A stretch of 64,000 nt of DNA from Megalonaias nervosa (Eukaryota > Mollusca > Bivalvia > Unionida > Unionidae), in the NCBI GenBank assembly GCA_016617855.1, contig JAECUM010001706.1:37108-101107 (forward strand), read 5' to 3'. The position numbers were made by a program, and so were the translations under genes. Positions 26,584-36,963 of the stretch are shown here, one piece after another (positions within the stretch are counted from its first letter, which is position 1; the number at the start of each line of letters is the position of its first letter). Under the pieces are notes generated by a model. It did no database searches. It was not told the origin of the DNA and worked only from the letters and a program-made list of their open reading frames with translations.

Positions 26584-26830
26584 CTTGTTGTTTTGCGTTT
26601 AACGCCATTTTTTCAGCGCACGGTAAACTAGACATGGGAGCCATAATACAACTGGCAGAGGAAAAACCCGAGAAAATGCCGGTATGAACCACCGACCCAC
26701 GGGAAGTTACTTACAAGCTTTCTCAAACACACACACAGGCCGAGACCGAGACTCGAAATCACGCGGACAGAGTTGAAATTGCATTGATAGGTACGAGCAC
26801 TTTAGACCCACTCCTCCACGCGGGGCCCCC
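26584..26830 (-). mobile_element. tRNA-headed SINE (family 2), copy 1
   Basis: On the minus strand it begins GGGGCCCCGCG and has a degenerate GAGTCTCGGTCTCGG B-box region. It then shows the conserved body (AAGCTTGTAAGTAACTTCCC, GGTCGGTGGTTC) and ends AAATGGCGTTAAACGCAAAA. It is the most diverged of three copies here. Confidence 0.8.
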
Positions 26831-27033
26831 GTCAGATAGTGCGTTTGGTATCGCATCAGATCTCCCGTGCCAAATTATTCGTTCGCTGGCAAGTGATGAT
26901 GGTTGTCTGTAAGAAATTTTGTATATCTTGAACGTATAACGTATCAGTGAATTTTAATTTGCTATTCCAAATTCTGATGCTACATTTCTTTTAAAAGAAT
27001 ACAAAAATACACTATACAAGATAAAATGCATAT

Positions 27034-27034
27034 A

Positions 27035-27088
<54 letters not shown>
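27034..27088. repeat. (CT)n microsatellite
   Basis: About 27 CT units. Other (CT)n runs lie at 27623-27653 (followed by a CA/CATA run to 27711), 28553-28571, 48053-48083 and 63018-63060. Confidence 0.95.
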
Positions 27089-27089
<1 letters not shown>

Positions 27090-27621
27090 ACTTTACATAG
27101 TCCGCGCCCATATTTTCTTATCAAATGATGAAAGATAAATAATTTTTAAAAAAAATGAGAATACAGTAAAGATGCATTATTTCCCAAAGCTACAAATAAA
27201 ATCACTCGTTTCTTCATATGCACTTTCAGTCTAAACTACTCTAATCAAGCAAACAATTTACTCTGGTTTGCAGAAAATAAATTAAACTCTCCAAAACAAT
27301 GACACAAGACATGACGCCGAGTGCATAACATAAGAGATTTTTTGACAAGTTAATGCACTATTCCTGTAGCGTGCCTGGAGAGCCCCTTGAGGGGATGACA
27401 ACAATTATCAGTGAATTTTACAAACACTTCATCTCTTCATTTCTTATCAAACGATATAAACTGTAAAGATGAGATTAAGAATAAGGTACAATGCATGTAA
27501 GTTTACGTATCTATATCTAAATATGTTTCCTTCTGTAATAACCAAAAGTCTGCGCGATATTTCTTCTCGAATAATACATAACAGAATTAATAAATGCAGA
27601 GTTAGGATAAACACATTCCAT

Positions 27622-27658
<37 letters not shown>

Positions 27659-28242
27659 CACACACATACATACATACATACATACATACACACGCGCACA
27701 CACACACACAATAATACTTGCTTTTTTTCTTCTCACAAATAAACTGATCTCATTTGAAATTCTATTGATTTGCTTTATTTTTTAGGTGAATTATTTATCA
27801 TGCAATGAGCTACATTCTTTAAGTTTTTCTTTTTAAATATATCATCCAGGCTGGTCAAGAAGGATTTTTTTTTTATATTTAAAAAAATGAGGTTTTAAAT
27901 CAAAACAAAAACAATATGAACTACGCTTTGACAGAGGTATGGGATTGCAAAAGGTAAATGCTGATACAGTAAAAGAGATCTTGAATTGGTTGGTTCCCGA
28001 CATCGGAGTTCAATATTAGTGGTGGATCAGGTATTTGGTTCAGTATTTTAGTTCAGATGGGTTAGATATATGATCTTGAGAGGAGTAGTTTAGAAACTTG
28101 TACTCCCTCCCCTACGTAGGCACAAAACGGGGTCCCAACAATCCTTGGGGTGAGGGGAGGGGCGCATTTCTGAAATTTTGCAGGAGGACCCAAAATACGT
28201 TGATGTTTCCCCATATGGTAAAGCCTTAAGTCACTCAGTCGT

Positions 28243-28553
28243 GACCGCCCCAGGTGGCTTAAGTGGTTAGGGCGTCCACCGGGGTTGCGGGAGGTCGAGG
28301 TTTCGAACCCCGGATGAGTCATACCAAAGACTTAAAAAATGTTACTAGCAACTGCCTCGCTTGGCGTTCAGCATTAAGAGATTAGTGTTTGGACTAGTAG
28401 GCCTGGTATCAAGATAATGTGACTGGGTTGGACATGATTCTGCATTTCTCTGGTATGATGCCCCAGTGCTAGGCATCATTATAAACTGCCACACTGCAGA
28501 CATCGTAGCGATATGACTGAACTTTTTTTAAAGCTACGTTAAACATCCAAACA

Positions 28554-28556
<3 letters not shown>
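28243..28556 (+). mobile_element. tRNA-headed SINE (family 1), copy 2
   Basis: A-box-like GGTGGCTTAAGTGGTTAGGG at 28253 and B-box GGTTTCGAACCCC at 28298. The body is shared with the minus-strand copy at 2144-2432 (GAGTCATACCAAAGACTT, AAGATAATGTGACTGG). It ends AAAGCTACGTTAAACATCC and continues into a (CT)n(CA)n tail. The 86-residue antisense ORF across it is not a gene. Confidence 0.9.
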
Positions 28557-28594
<38 letters not shown>

Positions 28595-28918
28595 ATCAGT
28601 CGTATCCAGAGAAATAGTTACAGTGACAGAATGTGGACATTGTTACTTCAGGAGAGTAATTCTTTTGATGGCCATTGCATGTTGCACCATTCGTTACAGC
28701 CGATGTGTCCATGAATTAGGTAACGTAATATACGCCATTATCAATTACATTATCTACTCATCAGAAGACTTTTTAAATAGATAATGTTTGTATGATTTCA
28801 CTATATTTTCTTTTCTTCAAAAGGCATGTACGCCGATGGTTGTAGCGCTACGTTTGACCTCATCTTTGATTTTCACAGGTACTAAGCCATTGACGTCAGA
28901 ACAAAGATGAAGCTGGAC

Positions 28919-29035
28919 TATATATATATATATATATATATATACGCATTCAAACGTACGTACATATACATTCACACATACATGCATATACAAACACACA
29001 TACATATATGCATTTACATTCACACATACATGCAT
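28919..29035. repeat. (TA)n then TACATTCACACA-like satellite, left flank of the Polinton
   Basis: A (TA)n run is followed by degenerate ACATACATTCACACA units. The same satellite, in the same orientation, resumes at about 44265-44460 beyond the element. This suggests one array was split by the insertion. Confidence 0.8.
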
Positions 29036-29404
29036 GAAATTAACCCTGGGACGATTTGGCCCCACGATTTATAGGCCCAAAAGCGCACCTTGGGACGATA
29101 TGGGCCCAAGATGTATAGGTTCAAATGGCACAGCCTGGGACGATAGGGCCTTCAAGATTAATGATGGTACTGGAGATTGGTAACAATGTAGCAAGGAACT
29201 GACCTGAATACGCATGGCTACCACTCTAGGCAAAGACAAACACAATAGAAACTGAGACAGACATATACTAATACAAGCCCGAAATTTATATATAAAGCAT
29301 TACCTAGACCTGAAATTATGTTGATGGTGTTCATAAATTTGCATAATTATAATGATGCTATAAATAGTTAAAATCAAGGAAAAGACTAACGCCAAAATGG
29401 ATGT

Positions 29405-30016
29405 GACTAAAAGTAACGCTAAAATTACGATATTGTCCCAGATTTTAACGGAGACTAAACATGTCCCTGAACATTAGGTTACATTGGTTTAGACTAAAAG
29501 TAGTCCTAAAATTATGACATTGTCCCGGACTACAGTGGAGACTGAGAAAATCTAGAACATTAATATTCAAATGACTGTGACTAAAAGTAACGCTAAAATT
29601 ACGAAATTGTCCCAGAATTTAACGGAGACTGAACATATCCCAGAAGATTAAATTATATTTGTTTAGTCTAAAAGTAGTACTAAGATTACCAAAATGTCCC
29701 AAACTCTAGTGGAGACTGAGAAAAACTCCGGAAGATTGTATTCAGATTGCTGTGACTTAAAATATTGCACTAAATTTCCGAAAAATTTTGCAGACTTGAA
29801 TGGAAACTGATAACTAGCCAGATGTTTTGGTTGTCAGAAATGGCAAAGACAAAGTGTAGCACTAAATTCTGAAAATGCACCGGACTTTAGCGGAGACTGA
29901 AAAAATAAATCATAGATAAATTTTTAAAATGTTACCAAGACTTAAGGTAGTTCTGAAATTATTTAAACTCATATCGACCTTCGCGGAAACTGAAAAATTG
30001 TAAATAAAAAATTAAA
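29405..30016 (+). repeat. 87-bp tandem array inside the left ITR, seven units
   Basis: The unit consensus starts GACTAAAAGTA, continues CTAAAATTACGAAATTGTCC, and has a GGAGACTGA block in its middle. Units 1 and 3 resemble each other most, as do 2 and 4, so the older unit was probably a dimer of about 174 bp. The reverse complement is at 43250-43860. Arrays like this near termini could bind element proteins, but that is inference. Confidence 0.9.
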
Positions 30017-30200
30017 ATAAGCGATACTATAGCATCAATGGGAATTAGCATTGCGGGACCCTACTTTTTCTACTATAGCGTCAAGATTTATAGCGTCAAT
30101 GGGAATTAGCATTATGGGACCCAACTTTGTACTATAGCGTCAAGATTTAAAGCGTCAAATGGCACACCCTGGGACACTATAGCGTCAATGGGAATTTTGT
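30017..30200 (+). repeat. Inner ITR modules ACTATAGCGTC(AA)
   Basis: Four to five copies of CTATAGCGTCAA or TAAAGCGTCAA are separated by GGGAATTAGCATT and GGGACCC blocks. The stretch TCAAATGGCACACCCTGGGA reappears almost unchanged in the outer modules (TCAAATGGCACAGCCTGGGA at 29122-29141), with GGCCC there in place of GCGTC. The mirror copy is at 43055-43240. Confidence 0.85.
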
Positions 30201-30539
30201 ATGGGAACAATAGGAATGGAACAGGTAGGCCGACGTCACGGTACTGGACACTTGCAACAGAGAATAATGTTTTTGTGAGTTAAACATAAATAATATAACA
30301 GCTAAAAAAAATTTTAGGCAAGAAAGAGTAAATCTTTTTGAGGCAATGGATTGACCCATTACACATAAATTATACAACAACTAAAAAATTGTTAGGCAAG
30401 AGGGAGTAGACATCTTTTCGAGACATATGAGTGGCCCTGAATGGGGTCGTTTAGTTTTCTTCTACTTTCCTCCCTTCTTCTTCTTTACCAGCACCTCATC
30501 TTCTACAGTAAATTTTTCTTCTTTTTCTCATCCTTTCAT

Positions 30540-30765
30540 CTATTTATAGCTACAACCTGTGGAAAACCCAAGTCTATATTTAGTCTCAAACTTTTCAGCT
30601 TCAATGACGTCACTTTACTCAAAACTAGGTGAATAATGGCAACAGGCGAACACGAACGCGAATCACATTTTTCATTTAGACCTAGTATCTATTTATAGCT
30701 ACAACCTGTGGAAAATCCAAGTCTATATTTATATCCTCAAAATTTCTAGCTTCAGTGACGTCACT
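30540..30765 (-). promoter_or_regulatory. Doubled CRE + TATA promoter-like block in the left ITR
   Basis: On the minus strand each copy has TGACGTCA (30756-30763 and 30605-30612) followed about 22 bp later by TATAAATA, then CTTGGRTTTTCCACAGG and a second TATAAATAG. This matches the layout of a metazoan Pol II promoter with an ATF/CREB site. Both blocks point outwards, towards the left end. A third GACGTCAC lies at 30232-30239. The mirror is in the right ITR (42331-42560). Activity is inferred only. Confidence 0.6.
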
Positions 30766-30892
30766 GAACTGGCTGACCTGAATACGCGATACTGTAGGTA
30801 GGTAGGTAGGTAGGTAGGTAGGTGAATTGAATTTTATATGGATAAAGGGAGTTTTATAGTCACAAAAGAAAGGGAGAAAGAAAAAAAAACAA

Positions 30893-31310
30893 TATCTACT
30901 GTCCACACCAACGGACGAGAATGCATAAAACACACACCTATTTACTATCCACATCAACGTACGCGAATGCATGAAACACACGCCTATATACTATCCACAC
31001 CAACGGATGCGAATGCATAAAACACACCATACCTACTATCCACACCAATGAACGCGAAAGCATAAAACATACACACTATACTATCCACACCAACGGACGC
31101 GAATGCATAAAACACACCATACCTACTATCCACACCAACGGACGCAACAGCACAAAACATACACCTACAACGAACGAGAATGCATAAAACACACATCTAT
31201 TTACTATCCTCACCAACGAACGAGAAGGCATAAAACACATCATATTTACTATCCTCACCAACGAACACGAAAGCATAAAACATACACACTATATTATCCT
31301 CACAAACGAA
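30893..31310 (+). repeat. 46-bp minisatellite inside the left ITR
   Basis: About nine units of ACTATCCACACCAACGGACG plus CGAATGCATAAAACACAC. Cys/Val/Phe-rich ORFs on the minus strand are artefacts of the repeat. It is followed by (CA)n. Confidence 0.9.
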
Positions 31311-31317
31311 TGCGCAT

Positions 31318-31440
<123 letters not shown>

Positions 31441-31470
31441 ACAGTAAAGGAGTGAGTGTTTATAGTCACA

Positions 31471-32104
31471 CTACTCTACATTCATACCAATTGGCAACTT
31501 GAATAGTCTCTCTTTGCTAGAGGTTTGGTTAGCCGTGAGAAGGGCTGTTTTTTCTTGGAACTCCATTTGCACCTGGCTAATGGTTGCACCTACCAGGTCT
31601 GGCCCCACATACGCATCGCCGGCTCCAGTCATTCTCCCAATTGATGGGTATGGTTGGGAGTGCAGAGGAAGCTTGAGTGGCTTCACTATCCCAGTTTTCA
31701 GTGTGAGGGATAGTGAAGACTTGTTCCCTCTGTCTTCTCCTATGCCAGACCCGGGGATGATTTTGCTGAAGCTGAGGCTCCCACTCTTGCCGCTGTCTCT
31801 CCAACTCCTCCAAGGCCTCTTGCTCCCAGTTTTCTGTCTGGAGGACAGCGGCTCTTGGTACAGGTTGTGGCTGTGGCTGTAGTTGTGGATGTAGTTGAGG
31901 AGGCCGTACTGGTTGTGCAGGTGTCCTCACCTCAGGTTTGACCTCACACTGAGGTCTCATCAAGAGGTGAGGCAGGATCCCTCTTTTCTTTTCTTTCTCT
32001 TCTTCCTTCTTCTTTTCTCTCTCTTCTTCTTTTAACCTGGCTTCCTCCTGTGCAGCCTCCATAGCCAGCTCATCCAGGAGACGCCTGGCATGCTCCAGGT
32101 GCAT
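31471..32104 (-). pseudogene. Coiled-coil protein, last gene of the element, one frameshift
   Basis: Function unknown. From the ATG at 32104-32102 the frame encodes a highly charged N-terminus (RRLLDELAMEAAQEEARLKE, then an E/K run) that looks like a coiled coil. It continues as a Pro/Gln-rich linker and a segment with ENWEQEALEELERQRQEWEP. Near 31640 the reading shifts; the next frame continues GDAYVGPDLVGATISQVQME and FKLPIGMNVE and stops at 31471. An upstream ATG at 32140 is followed by a stop at codon 5, so it is not the start. A promoter block with the palindrome GTTGACTAGTCAAC lies at 32148-32161. Could be a scaffold or virion accessory protein. Confidence 0.6.
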
Positions 32105-32147
32105 CTGGAGTTCCAACAGTTTTTATAGTCTGCTCATCTTCTTTTTA

Positions 32148-32235
32148 AGTTGACTAGTCAACAATGGTAGCCAGACTGACGAGTGCTCTGCTTTATATTC
32201 CTGGAGCACGAACGTGAAGGAAAACATCCCCTGGC
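32148..32235 (-). promoter_or_regulatory. Class-2 promoter-like block, copy 1
   Basis: On the minus strand one reads GGGATGTTTTCC, then AATATAAAGCAGAG, then CAGTCTGGCTACCATT, then the perfect palindrome GTTGACTAGTCAAC. The same four blocks, in the same order and spacing, lie upstream of the neighbouring gene at 32934-33013. It differs from the plain TATAAAA motif before most other genes of the element. Confidence 0.7.
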
Positions 32236-32549
32236 ACCAAAACTTACCATAACCAAAAACAAAACATCAAACGCGCGGACCTAAAAGAAACACTCACGTT
32301 GACTTTTTTACTTTTTACTTTTTACTTACAAACACAGACATGCACGATTTGACAAGACAGAGAAAACAAAGGGTGGATTTTTTACTGACAAAAGAAACGA
32401 AGTGCTTATAGACACACTTCTATTTATTTTTTAAAGACACAAACACAAATTTGTTTTGGCAAATTGAATTAGTAACTCTTTTCTAGAGTATTTGGGTAGC
32501 CCTGAAAAGGGCTGTTTATTTTGTTAACGGGAGTGATGGCAAGCTTTTT

Positions 32550-33011
32550 TTACTGTCTAGGATTGCGTCCCCGTCTGGCAGCAGGCTTTTCTATACGATA
32601 CGGTCTGCTTCTGCGGAAAGAGAAGGAGAACTCTTTGGTGTCCACACGGCAGTCGACAAAAGCTCTGTCTGGTTCTTGCTGCTGCTGCTGCTGCTGCTGT
32701 TACTGCTGTTGTTGTTGCAGTTCTCTCTGCTTCTGAAGTCTGCACTTCTCTGTCCATTCTTCTTGTTCTTTCTTGATTTCCTCTCTGAAGACCTCTTCTA
32801 TCAGGTCTTGGACTATGGCTAACATCCTGACATTCTCTATTTCTTCAGGCTTAGGTATCAGGTTTAACCTGACACGATGTAAATTGACGTAAGCTTTGTT
32901 CAGCTTCGCTAGTCTGGAAGGCATGTTCATAGGTTGACGAGTCAACAGTGGATGACCAGACTGGAGACCAACCCGCTTATATGGTTCAAACGCGGACGCG
33001 ATAGAAAACAT
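32550..33011 (-). pseudogene. Poly-Gln protein with an in-frame stop
   Basis: Function unknown. The most likely start is the ATG of MNMPSRLAKLNKAYVNLHR (about 32930), downstream of the TATA-like CATATAAGCG and the GTTGAC palindrome. A start at 33011 would overlap that promoter. The frame holds helical charged sequence (LIEEVFREEIKKEQEEWTEK) and a run of Gln codons. A TAA at 32700-32702 interrupts the Gln run. In the same frame the Gln codons then resume and lead to a basic tail (FRRSRPYRIEKPAARRGR) ending at 32550. The stop may be a single CAA-to-TAA change in a repeat-prone tract. Confidence 0.6.
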
Positions 33012-33013
33012 CC
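32934..33013 (-). promoter_or_regulatory. Class-2 promoter-like block, copy 2
   Basis: On the minus strand one reads GGGATGTTTTC, CATATAAGCGGG, CCAGTCTGGTCATCCAC and GTTGACTCGTCAAC. It is a near twin of the block at 32148-32235, one palindrome base changed. The Met codon MNMPS follows immediately. Confidence 0.7.
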
Positions 33014-33202
33014 CTACTCGGTTTTAGTGTCGGAACGTTATGAGAGCGAATGTCATGGTGAGGGATAGGGAGAAAGTCAAAGAGCATATATTCAGTGTGT
33101 TTTGAAAACAGACCCATTTTGTTTTTCAAAACACAACATTTTTTTTTATTCAACCAACAATCAACTACTAACCATTAACAAGTAACAATAACATCAAACA
33201 CA

Positions 33203-33752
33203 TTATTTTGGACAAGGTTGACAACGTTGTGAAATCATGTGAGATTTCCATTGATGGAAGTCATGAGGCCATTGATGTACACTACGTTTCCTAGCTAAAG
33301 ACAAAAGATAGCCATAATGGTCACAAAACCATCGATCTACTTTCTCATCGTTTCTAGAAGAGTTACTATCAAAATAAGTCATTAAATGTTCTAAAGGATA
33401 TCCAAGACTGCGTTGATGAAGAAAATACACACAATATTGTCCACACACCATGGAATCTGTGCCTTGTAATTTCACATTATTATATCTGGGCATTTCTTCT
33501 CATAAAGTCAATGATGTCGTCTTCCAAAGGGGGTAATCCATACGAATCCAAATACTCCACACAAGTCTCTTGAGGGAAGTAGACGGCAACCCAGTGAGTT
33601 TCTGGGAGATGACTTTCGTCCGTGTTGATGACATAAGCTTGATGGTCTTGAGGTTTACGATGAGGTAGTTCATCTTTAGCGCACACGACAGGATTCCAAG
33701 ACGCAGTGTACGAACTATTGTTCAAAAGGTAATAAAGTTCCTAGGTATCCAT
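33203..33752 (-). pseudogene. Adenain/Ulp1-type cysteine protease, broken
   Basis: In Polintons this enzyme is thought to mature virion proteins, as adenain does in adenoviruses. The ATG at 33752-33750 is followed by TAG at codon 4 (33743-33741). The same frame then carries the catalytic His in THWVAVYF and Asp in YLDSYG. Near 33490 a frameshift moves the remainder into another frame. That frame has the Gln of LQG and, seven residues later, the nucleophile Cys in MVCGQYC, the adenain spacing. About 183 codons in all, close to the family size. All catalytic positions survive but no single frame has them all, so the locus cannot make the enzyme as read here. Confidence 0.9.
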
Positions 33753-33777
33753 TTTTTTTGTGGTGTTGTTTCTTTTT

Positions 33778-34261
33778 TCACAGGTAATGATAAGTCATCA
33801 ATTCAATTCTGACTTTTTGTTTGAAACGCTCTGTCAAGTAGCCGTTTCTTCGCTTCGTCTCCGCACTCTGGGCTAAGAGAGATTCGATGCGATAGATCTC
33901 TAGAGTAGACAATGGTGGGCAGGAATGATCACGCAAGCCTTTATACCACTCATGCAACACTGCTTCTTCCGAGATGAGACTCCAAGCGTCGTCCAGATAC
34001 TCGTCCAATTTTTCTTCTTGACTCATTATCAGACATTTATCGTATTGAATTTGACTGGGATGATCGTTTTGACATCCATAACAATATTTCTTGGTCAATT
34101 CCGTAATTGTATCCGCCAGGTGTTTGTTCTTGTTCTGGCCATCTGGACTTGACTACTACCTCGTCCTCTTTGTCTTGGTCTTGGGGCTCTGTTTTCACGC
34201 TATCCTCCCATTCCATGTCCAAAGATTCTCTATCGTTCAATGAGGGATAGGAGTCTTCCAT
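33778..34261 (-). pseudogene. Small acidic protein with CYGC motif, one frameshift
   Basis: The upstream frame starts MEDSYPSLNDRESLDMEWED and is very acidic. Between about 34140 and 34170 the reading shifts to the frame with LTKKYCYGCQNDHPSQIQY and a conserved-looking tail that ends at 33778 (FKQKVRIELMTYHYL). A protein with Cys-X2-Cys plus HPSQ is a regular neighbour of Polinton capsid genes. Its role is unknown; the Cys/His set suggests metal binding. It sits directly between the capsid and protease genes, 6 bp from the capsid stop, as in relic 1. Confidence 0.75.
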
Positions 34262-34266
34262 TGTTT

Positions 34267-35587
34267 CTAATAGTCTAGAATGACTTCTCTCAAACTGTTG
34301 ATTTCAATGGTATTATTGAATTCGGCATACAAGATGACGTTGACCGTCTCGGTGAGAGCTTCTGCAAAATGAAATTCCACACGCAGTTGACCAGATTTTA
34401 TAGGGTGGAAATGTCCCTCGTCGCTGCCTTGGTCTGGAGTGAAATCAAAGGCCCACAAAGTGTAACCTCCTACATAATCTTCGTCCGAAATACCATGACT
34501 GGTGTTGGTTCCTAATTGTCCGGTAGCTTCGTACAGGGACAAGTACAATCTCAAGTAATTCTTCTGGGCAAATTTAGGTTCGAAGGGTCTGGTACACAAA
34601 GTCTTGCCATCGCGACTGACTTCGATCTTGGACACTCTGTAGTGCTTGAACTGGAAAGGATTTTGATCGTAGGCTCCGTTGAGGGCTGCATTACTGACGA
34701 TGCCAACGATTAAACGTTTGGGTAACTGTCCTTGGAACAGATGATCTTCGATCTTGGATCGGAGTCCAGCAGAAATGGTGAATGTTCTCACTTCTACGCG
34801 TCGTATCGGATACTTGGCGGTCGATCTGCTCAATGTTTGACTTGATGTCGTTTCCCGCTTTAGGTAACACTTCTGAGCGACGCACGTGAAGTCTGGCTTC
34901 TTGGATGATGGTTTTGTACTCGTTGGCATGAGCCATCAAATGGAAAGCGACACTGCTGCGATTGAGTCTCAGACGAATATCCACTCCGTTCAGCAAATAC
35001 TTGTCTTGCAACCACATGTCCAAATGCAAACGATCCATCATTTCTAAATTACAACCTTGCAGAATTTTCCTTCGACGGTCGTTAAAACCCACATTGTGAG
35101 GATTGTCATCGGCTGTCATGGCTGTGTCGTTAAACGTGTCTTCACCTGCGGTGTCAGGTTTCCATACCACACAAGCATCCAGATGAGTGTTCTTGGCCTC
35201 TTTTCCGTACGTCAAGAGATTTTCTAGGTACGCTCGGTAAGGGTAAGTATCCATACTGCTGCTGACCAGTTTTGTATTCAAGTACAAATCCCCTTCGCTG
35301 AACAAGGAATGCATGATATTGTTGACGGGAGCTACTCTGGCATCGGCTCCCGGATTGGTGTTGTCTGTTTTGATCACTTTCAGTTTCAGATACAAGTAAC
35401 TGCTATTCAGATCGATGTAATCTTCGGGTTGTCCTTTGATTTCAAACTCGATGGGAGCTGAGTACGTCAAAGAGGAGACGGGATGAAATTCGACCCATTG
35501 GGATTCTTGCATTGTCATCATGGTGGGTGGCATGGCAAACAGATCCAGTTCCGACTTGGAACAGGCACGAGACTCTCGGTGCATCAT
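34267..35587 (-). pseudogene. Major capsid protein (hexon-like, double jelly-roll type), one frameshift
   Basis: Would form the shell of the icosahedral particle. The start is placed at MMHRESRACSKSELDLFAMP (35587); an ATG at 35614 would overlap the upstream gene. The first frame has SQWVEFHPVSSLTYSAPIEF, DYIDLNSSYLYLKLKV, a loop with TYPYRAYLENLLTYG and RLHLDMWLQDKYLLNGVDIR. These are hallmarks of the metazoan F54H12.2-like family, regarded as Polinton capsid proteins. Near 34800-34830 a one-base shift moves the rest into a second frame. It carries VEVRTFTISAGLRSKIEDHL and WAFDFTPDQGSDEGHFHPIK and ends SLREVILDY at 34267. Total length about 440 residues, as expected. Confidence 0.92.
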
Positions 35588-35597
35588 TTTCTCTGAT

Positions 35598-36038
35598 TTA
35601 ATAATCAAAAACATCTAACTCTCGGACAGTTTTTCTTTTCTTAGTCTTTCTAGCTCTAGGGGTGTGAAGTCCTCTGAAGGGGTGTTTTCGTCGTCTTTTT
35701 CTGCCTTGTCCTTGCTGTGGCATCAGGGAAGCAGGAATGTCTGACTCGGCATTGCCCAGGGCATTTATAGGAGTTTCTCGCCGGCCCAAAATGTCTTTTC
35801 CCGTTTGAAGCAAGACATTTTTGCCTGCTCTCAAGAAAGCTTCTTTGGGGTTTTATTTGTCAATGATGACATTTTGGAGAAATTCTTTCCCGTGCGTCAA
35901 CGCGGCATCTTTCAAGGCGTGCAATCCCCGTGTCACCATCGGTTTCAAAACGGGGGCCACTGTACGAAAGGCTGATTTGAGCATATCTCCTAAACCATGT
36001 CCTCGCTGTCGAGCGACTCCTTGGTACACAGGATACAT
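35598..36038 (-). pseudogene. pX/pVI-like basic virion protein with an in-frame stop
   Basis: Starts MYPVYQGVARQRGHGLGDML at the ATG 36038-36036. A Gly-rich amphipathic stretch (LKSAFRTVAPVLKPMV) resembles membrane-active or core proteins of adenovirus type. A TAA at 35855-35853 interrupts the frame after about 61 codons. The same frame continues with FLRAGKNVLLQTGKDILGRR and a very basic GRKRRRKHPF...RKTKKRKT tail, ending at 35598. The gene lies between penton-like and major capsid genes, the usual Polinton position, and its end overlaps the unlikely upstream ATG of the capsid gene. Confidence 0.75.
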
Positions 36039-36126
36039 GACTAACAAAAGGTTAGAGTAATCGTTTTCGAAAATGCAGTTTCACTGTGACTTTCCCTTTG
36101 GTGAATGGAATATTTTGTCCCAGATC

Positions 36127-36963
36127 TCATTTTTTAGTAATGTTGACAGTGTCGAAATACGACTTACTGACGGACAAATAGTGAGGATGTACAAATTCGC
36201 GGTGAACGTGATAGGTGTTTCCACCTTCCTCGTCAGCAGCCGCGGCAGAATCCACTTTGAATGGAATGACACGCAGTAACGGTACGGAGGTGTGTCCCAC
36301 CACGTTGTACTCCGCCACATCGGAGTACACAAAAATCAAATTCAGTCCTTGGTTCATTTCTACAGGGAATCTAAAATATTTCGCAAAATCCAAGTTGCCA
36401 GTAATGGCTGGTATTTCGTTTTTCATCTTGATCAGCTTGGTGTCTCCACCTAAAATATCATACAGTTCAGGACAAAATGTAATGGCCAATACTTTGTCCT
36501 CTGAAAATTTCATCATTAGACGACGAGCTATTTTGTGATACTCGAGGGTGATACTTTTTCTGGTTCTCTCCAATGCTTTGGCAAACACAGCATTGAATTT
36601 GATAGAAATCGTGTTCACCAAATGTTGACCACTAAAATAATAACCTGCAGGAATGGTCAACAGATAGGTGAATCGTTTAGTTTTGGGGTCTTGTGATTTC
36701 ATAGAGTCAGCTACACTGCTACGTTCATCCAAGTGTTGTTGCACTTGTTCGTCATTAACTTCTACCCTAAAAGTGTTTTGATTTTCAACGATGTTTTTGA
36801 TTTGTGTAGCGCGAATCATTTCCACTAAAGCCACTTCCCAAGGGGCTTCGTGATCCAATTGGATGGCCTGAGGTAATTTGGCCCTGTAACAGCATCAGGT
36901 GTTATTGGAAAAGACCTCCATATAACTGTCACTGGGTAACGTTAAGTAAAATTGGTTGTTCAT
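36127..36963 (-). pseudogene. Penton-like minor capsid protein with early TGA
   Basis: Would occupy the vertices of the particle. The ATG at 36963-36961 opens a frame with FYLTLPSDSYMEVFSNN, a typical start for the Polinton minor capsid protein. A TGA at 36897-36895 (codon 23) follows. The same frame then continues with KLPQAIQLDHEAPWEVALVE, KRFTYLLTIPAGYYFSGQHL and the C-terminal half with VEMNQGLNLIFVYSDVAEYN and PLLRVIPF, ending at 36127. About 278 codons. Only that one lesion is seen. The stop could be a recent mutation; readthrough is less likely. It lies directly after the two-helix membrane protein and before the pX-like gene. Confidence 0.85.

Larger units (their letters stand above)
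29036..30834 (+). repeat. Left inverted terminal repeat of the Polinton (1.80 kb)
   Basis: Matches the reverse complement of 42260-44219 from GAAATTAACCCTGG at the outer end to GGTAGGTGAATTGAATTT at the inner end, with few differences. From the outside inwards it contains CCTGGGACGAT/GGCCC modules (29041-29160), an 87-bp array (29405-30016), ACTATAGCGTC modules (30017-30200), an AT-rich part, and a doubled CRE/TATA block (30540-30765), then (GGTA)n. The right arm is longer because it has one extra unit of about 170 bp. Confidence 0.95.

Noticed and set aside
28062..28322. 86-residue antisense ORF
   Set aside because: Lies over a tRNA-headed SINE.
28243..28330. Possible functional tRNA genes at the SINE heads (28243, 46824, 49824, 25978, 2144)
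   Set aside because: They have A and B boxes but run into shared non-tRNA bodies, lack a proper acceptor stem, and are repeated; they are SINEs.
30177..30380. 67-residue ORF with a hydrophobic stretch, present in both ITR arms (also 42877-43080)
   Set aside because: The arms are near-identical by descent, so presence in both is not independent support; no family match and no upstream signals in the right direction.
30441..30632. Leu/Phe-rich ORF in the ITR (also on the other strand at 42458-42655)
   Set aside because: Antisense reading of a GAAGAAGAAG-rich stretch; low complexity.
34516..34713. Plus-strand ORFs across the Polinton (for example 36215-36538, 37036-37392, 41000-42000)
   Set aside because: Shadows of the minus-strand genes, which have clear family motifs.
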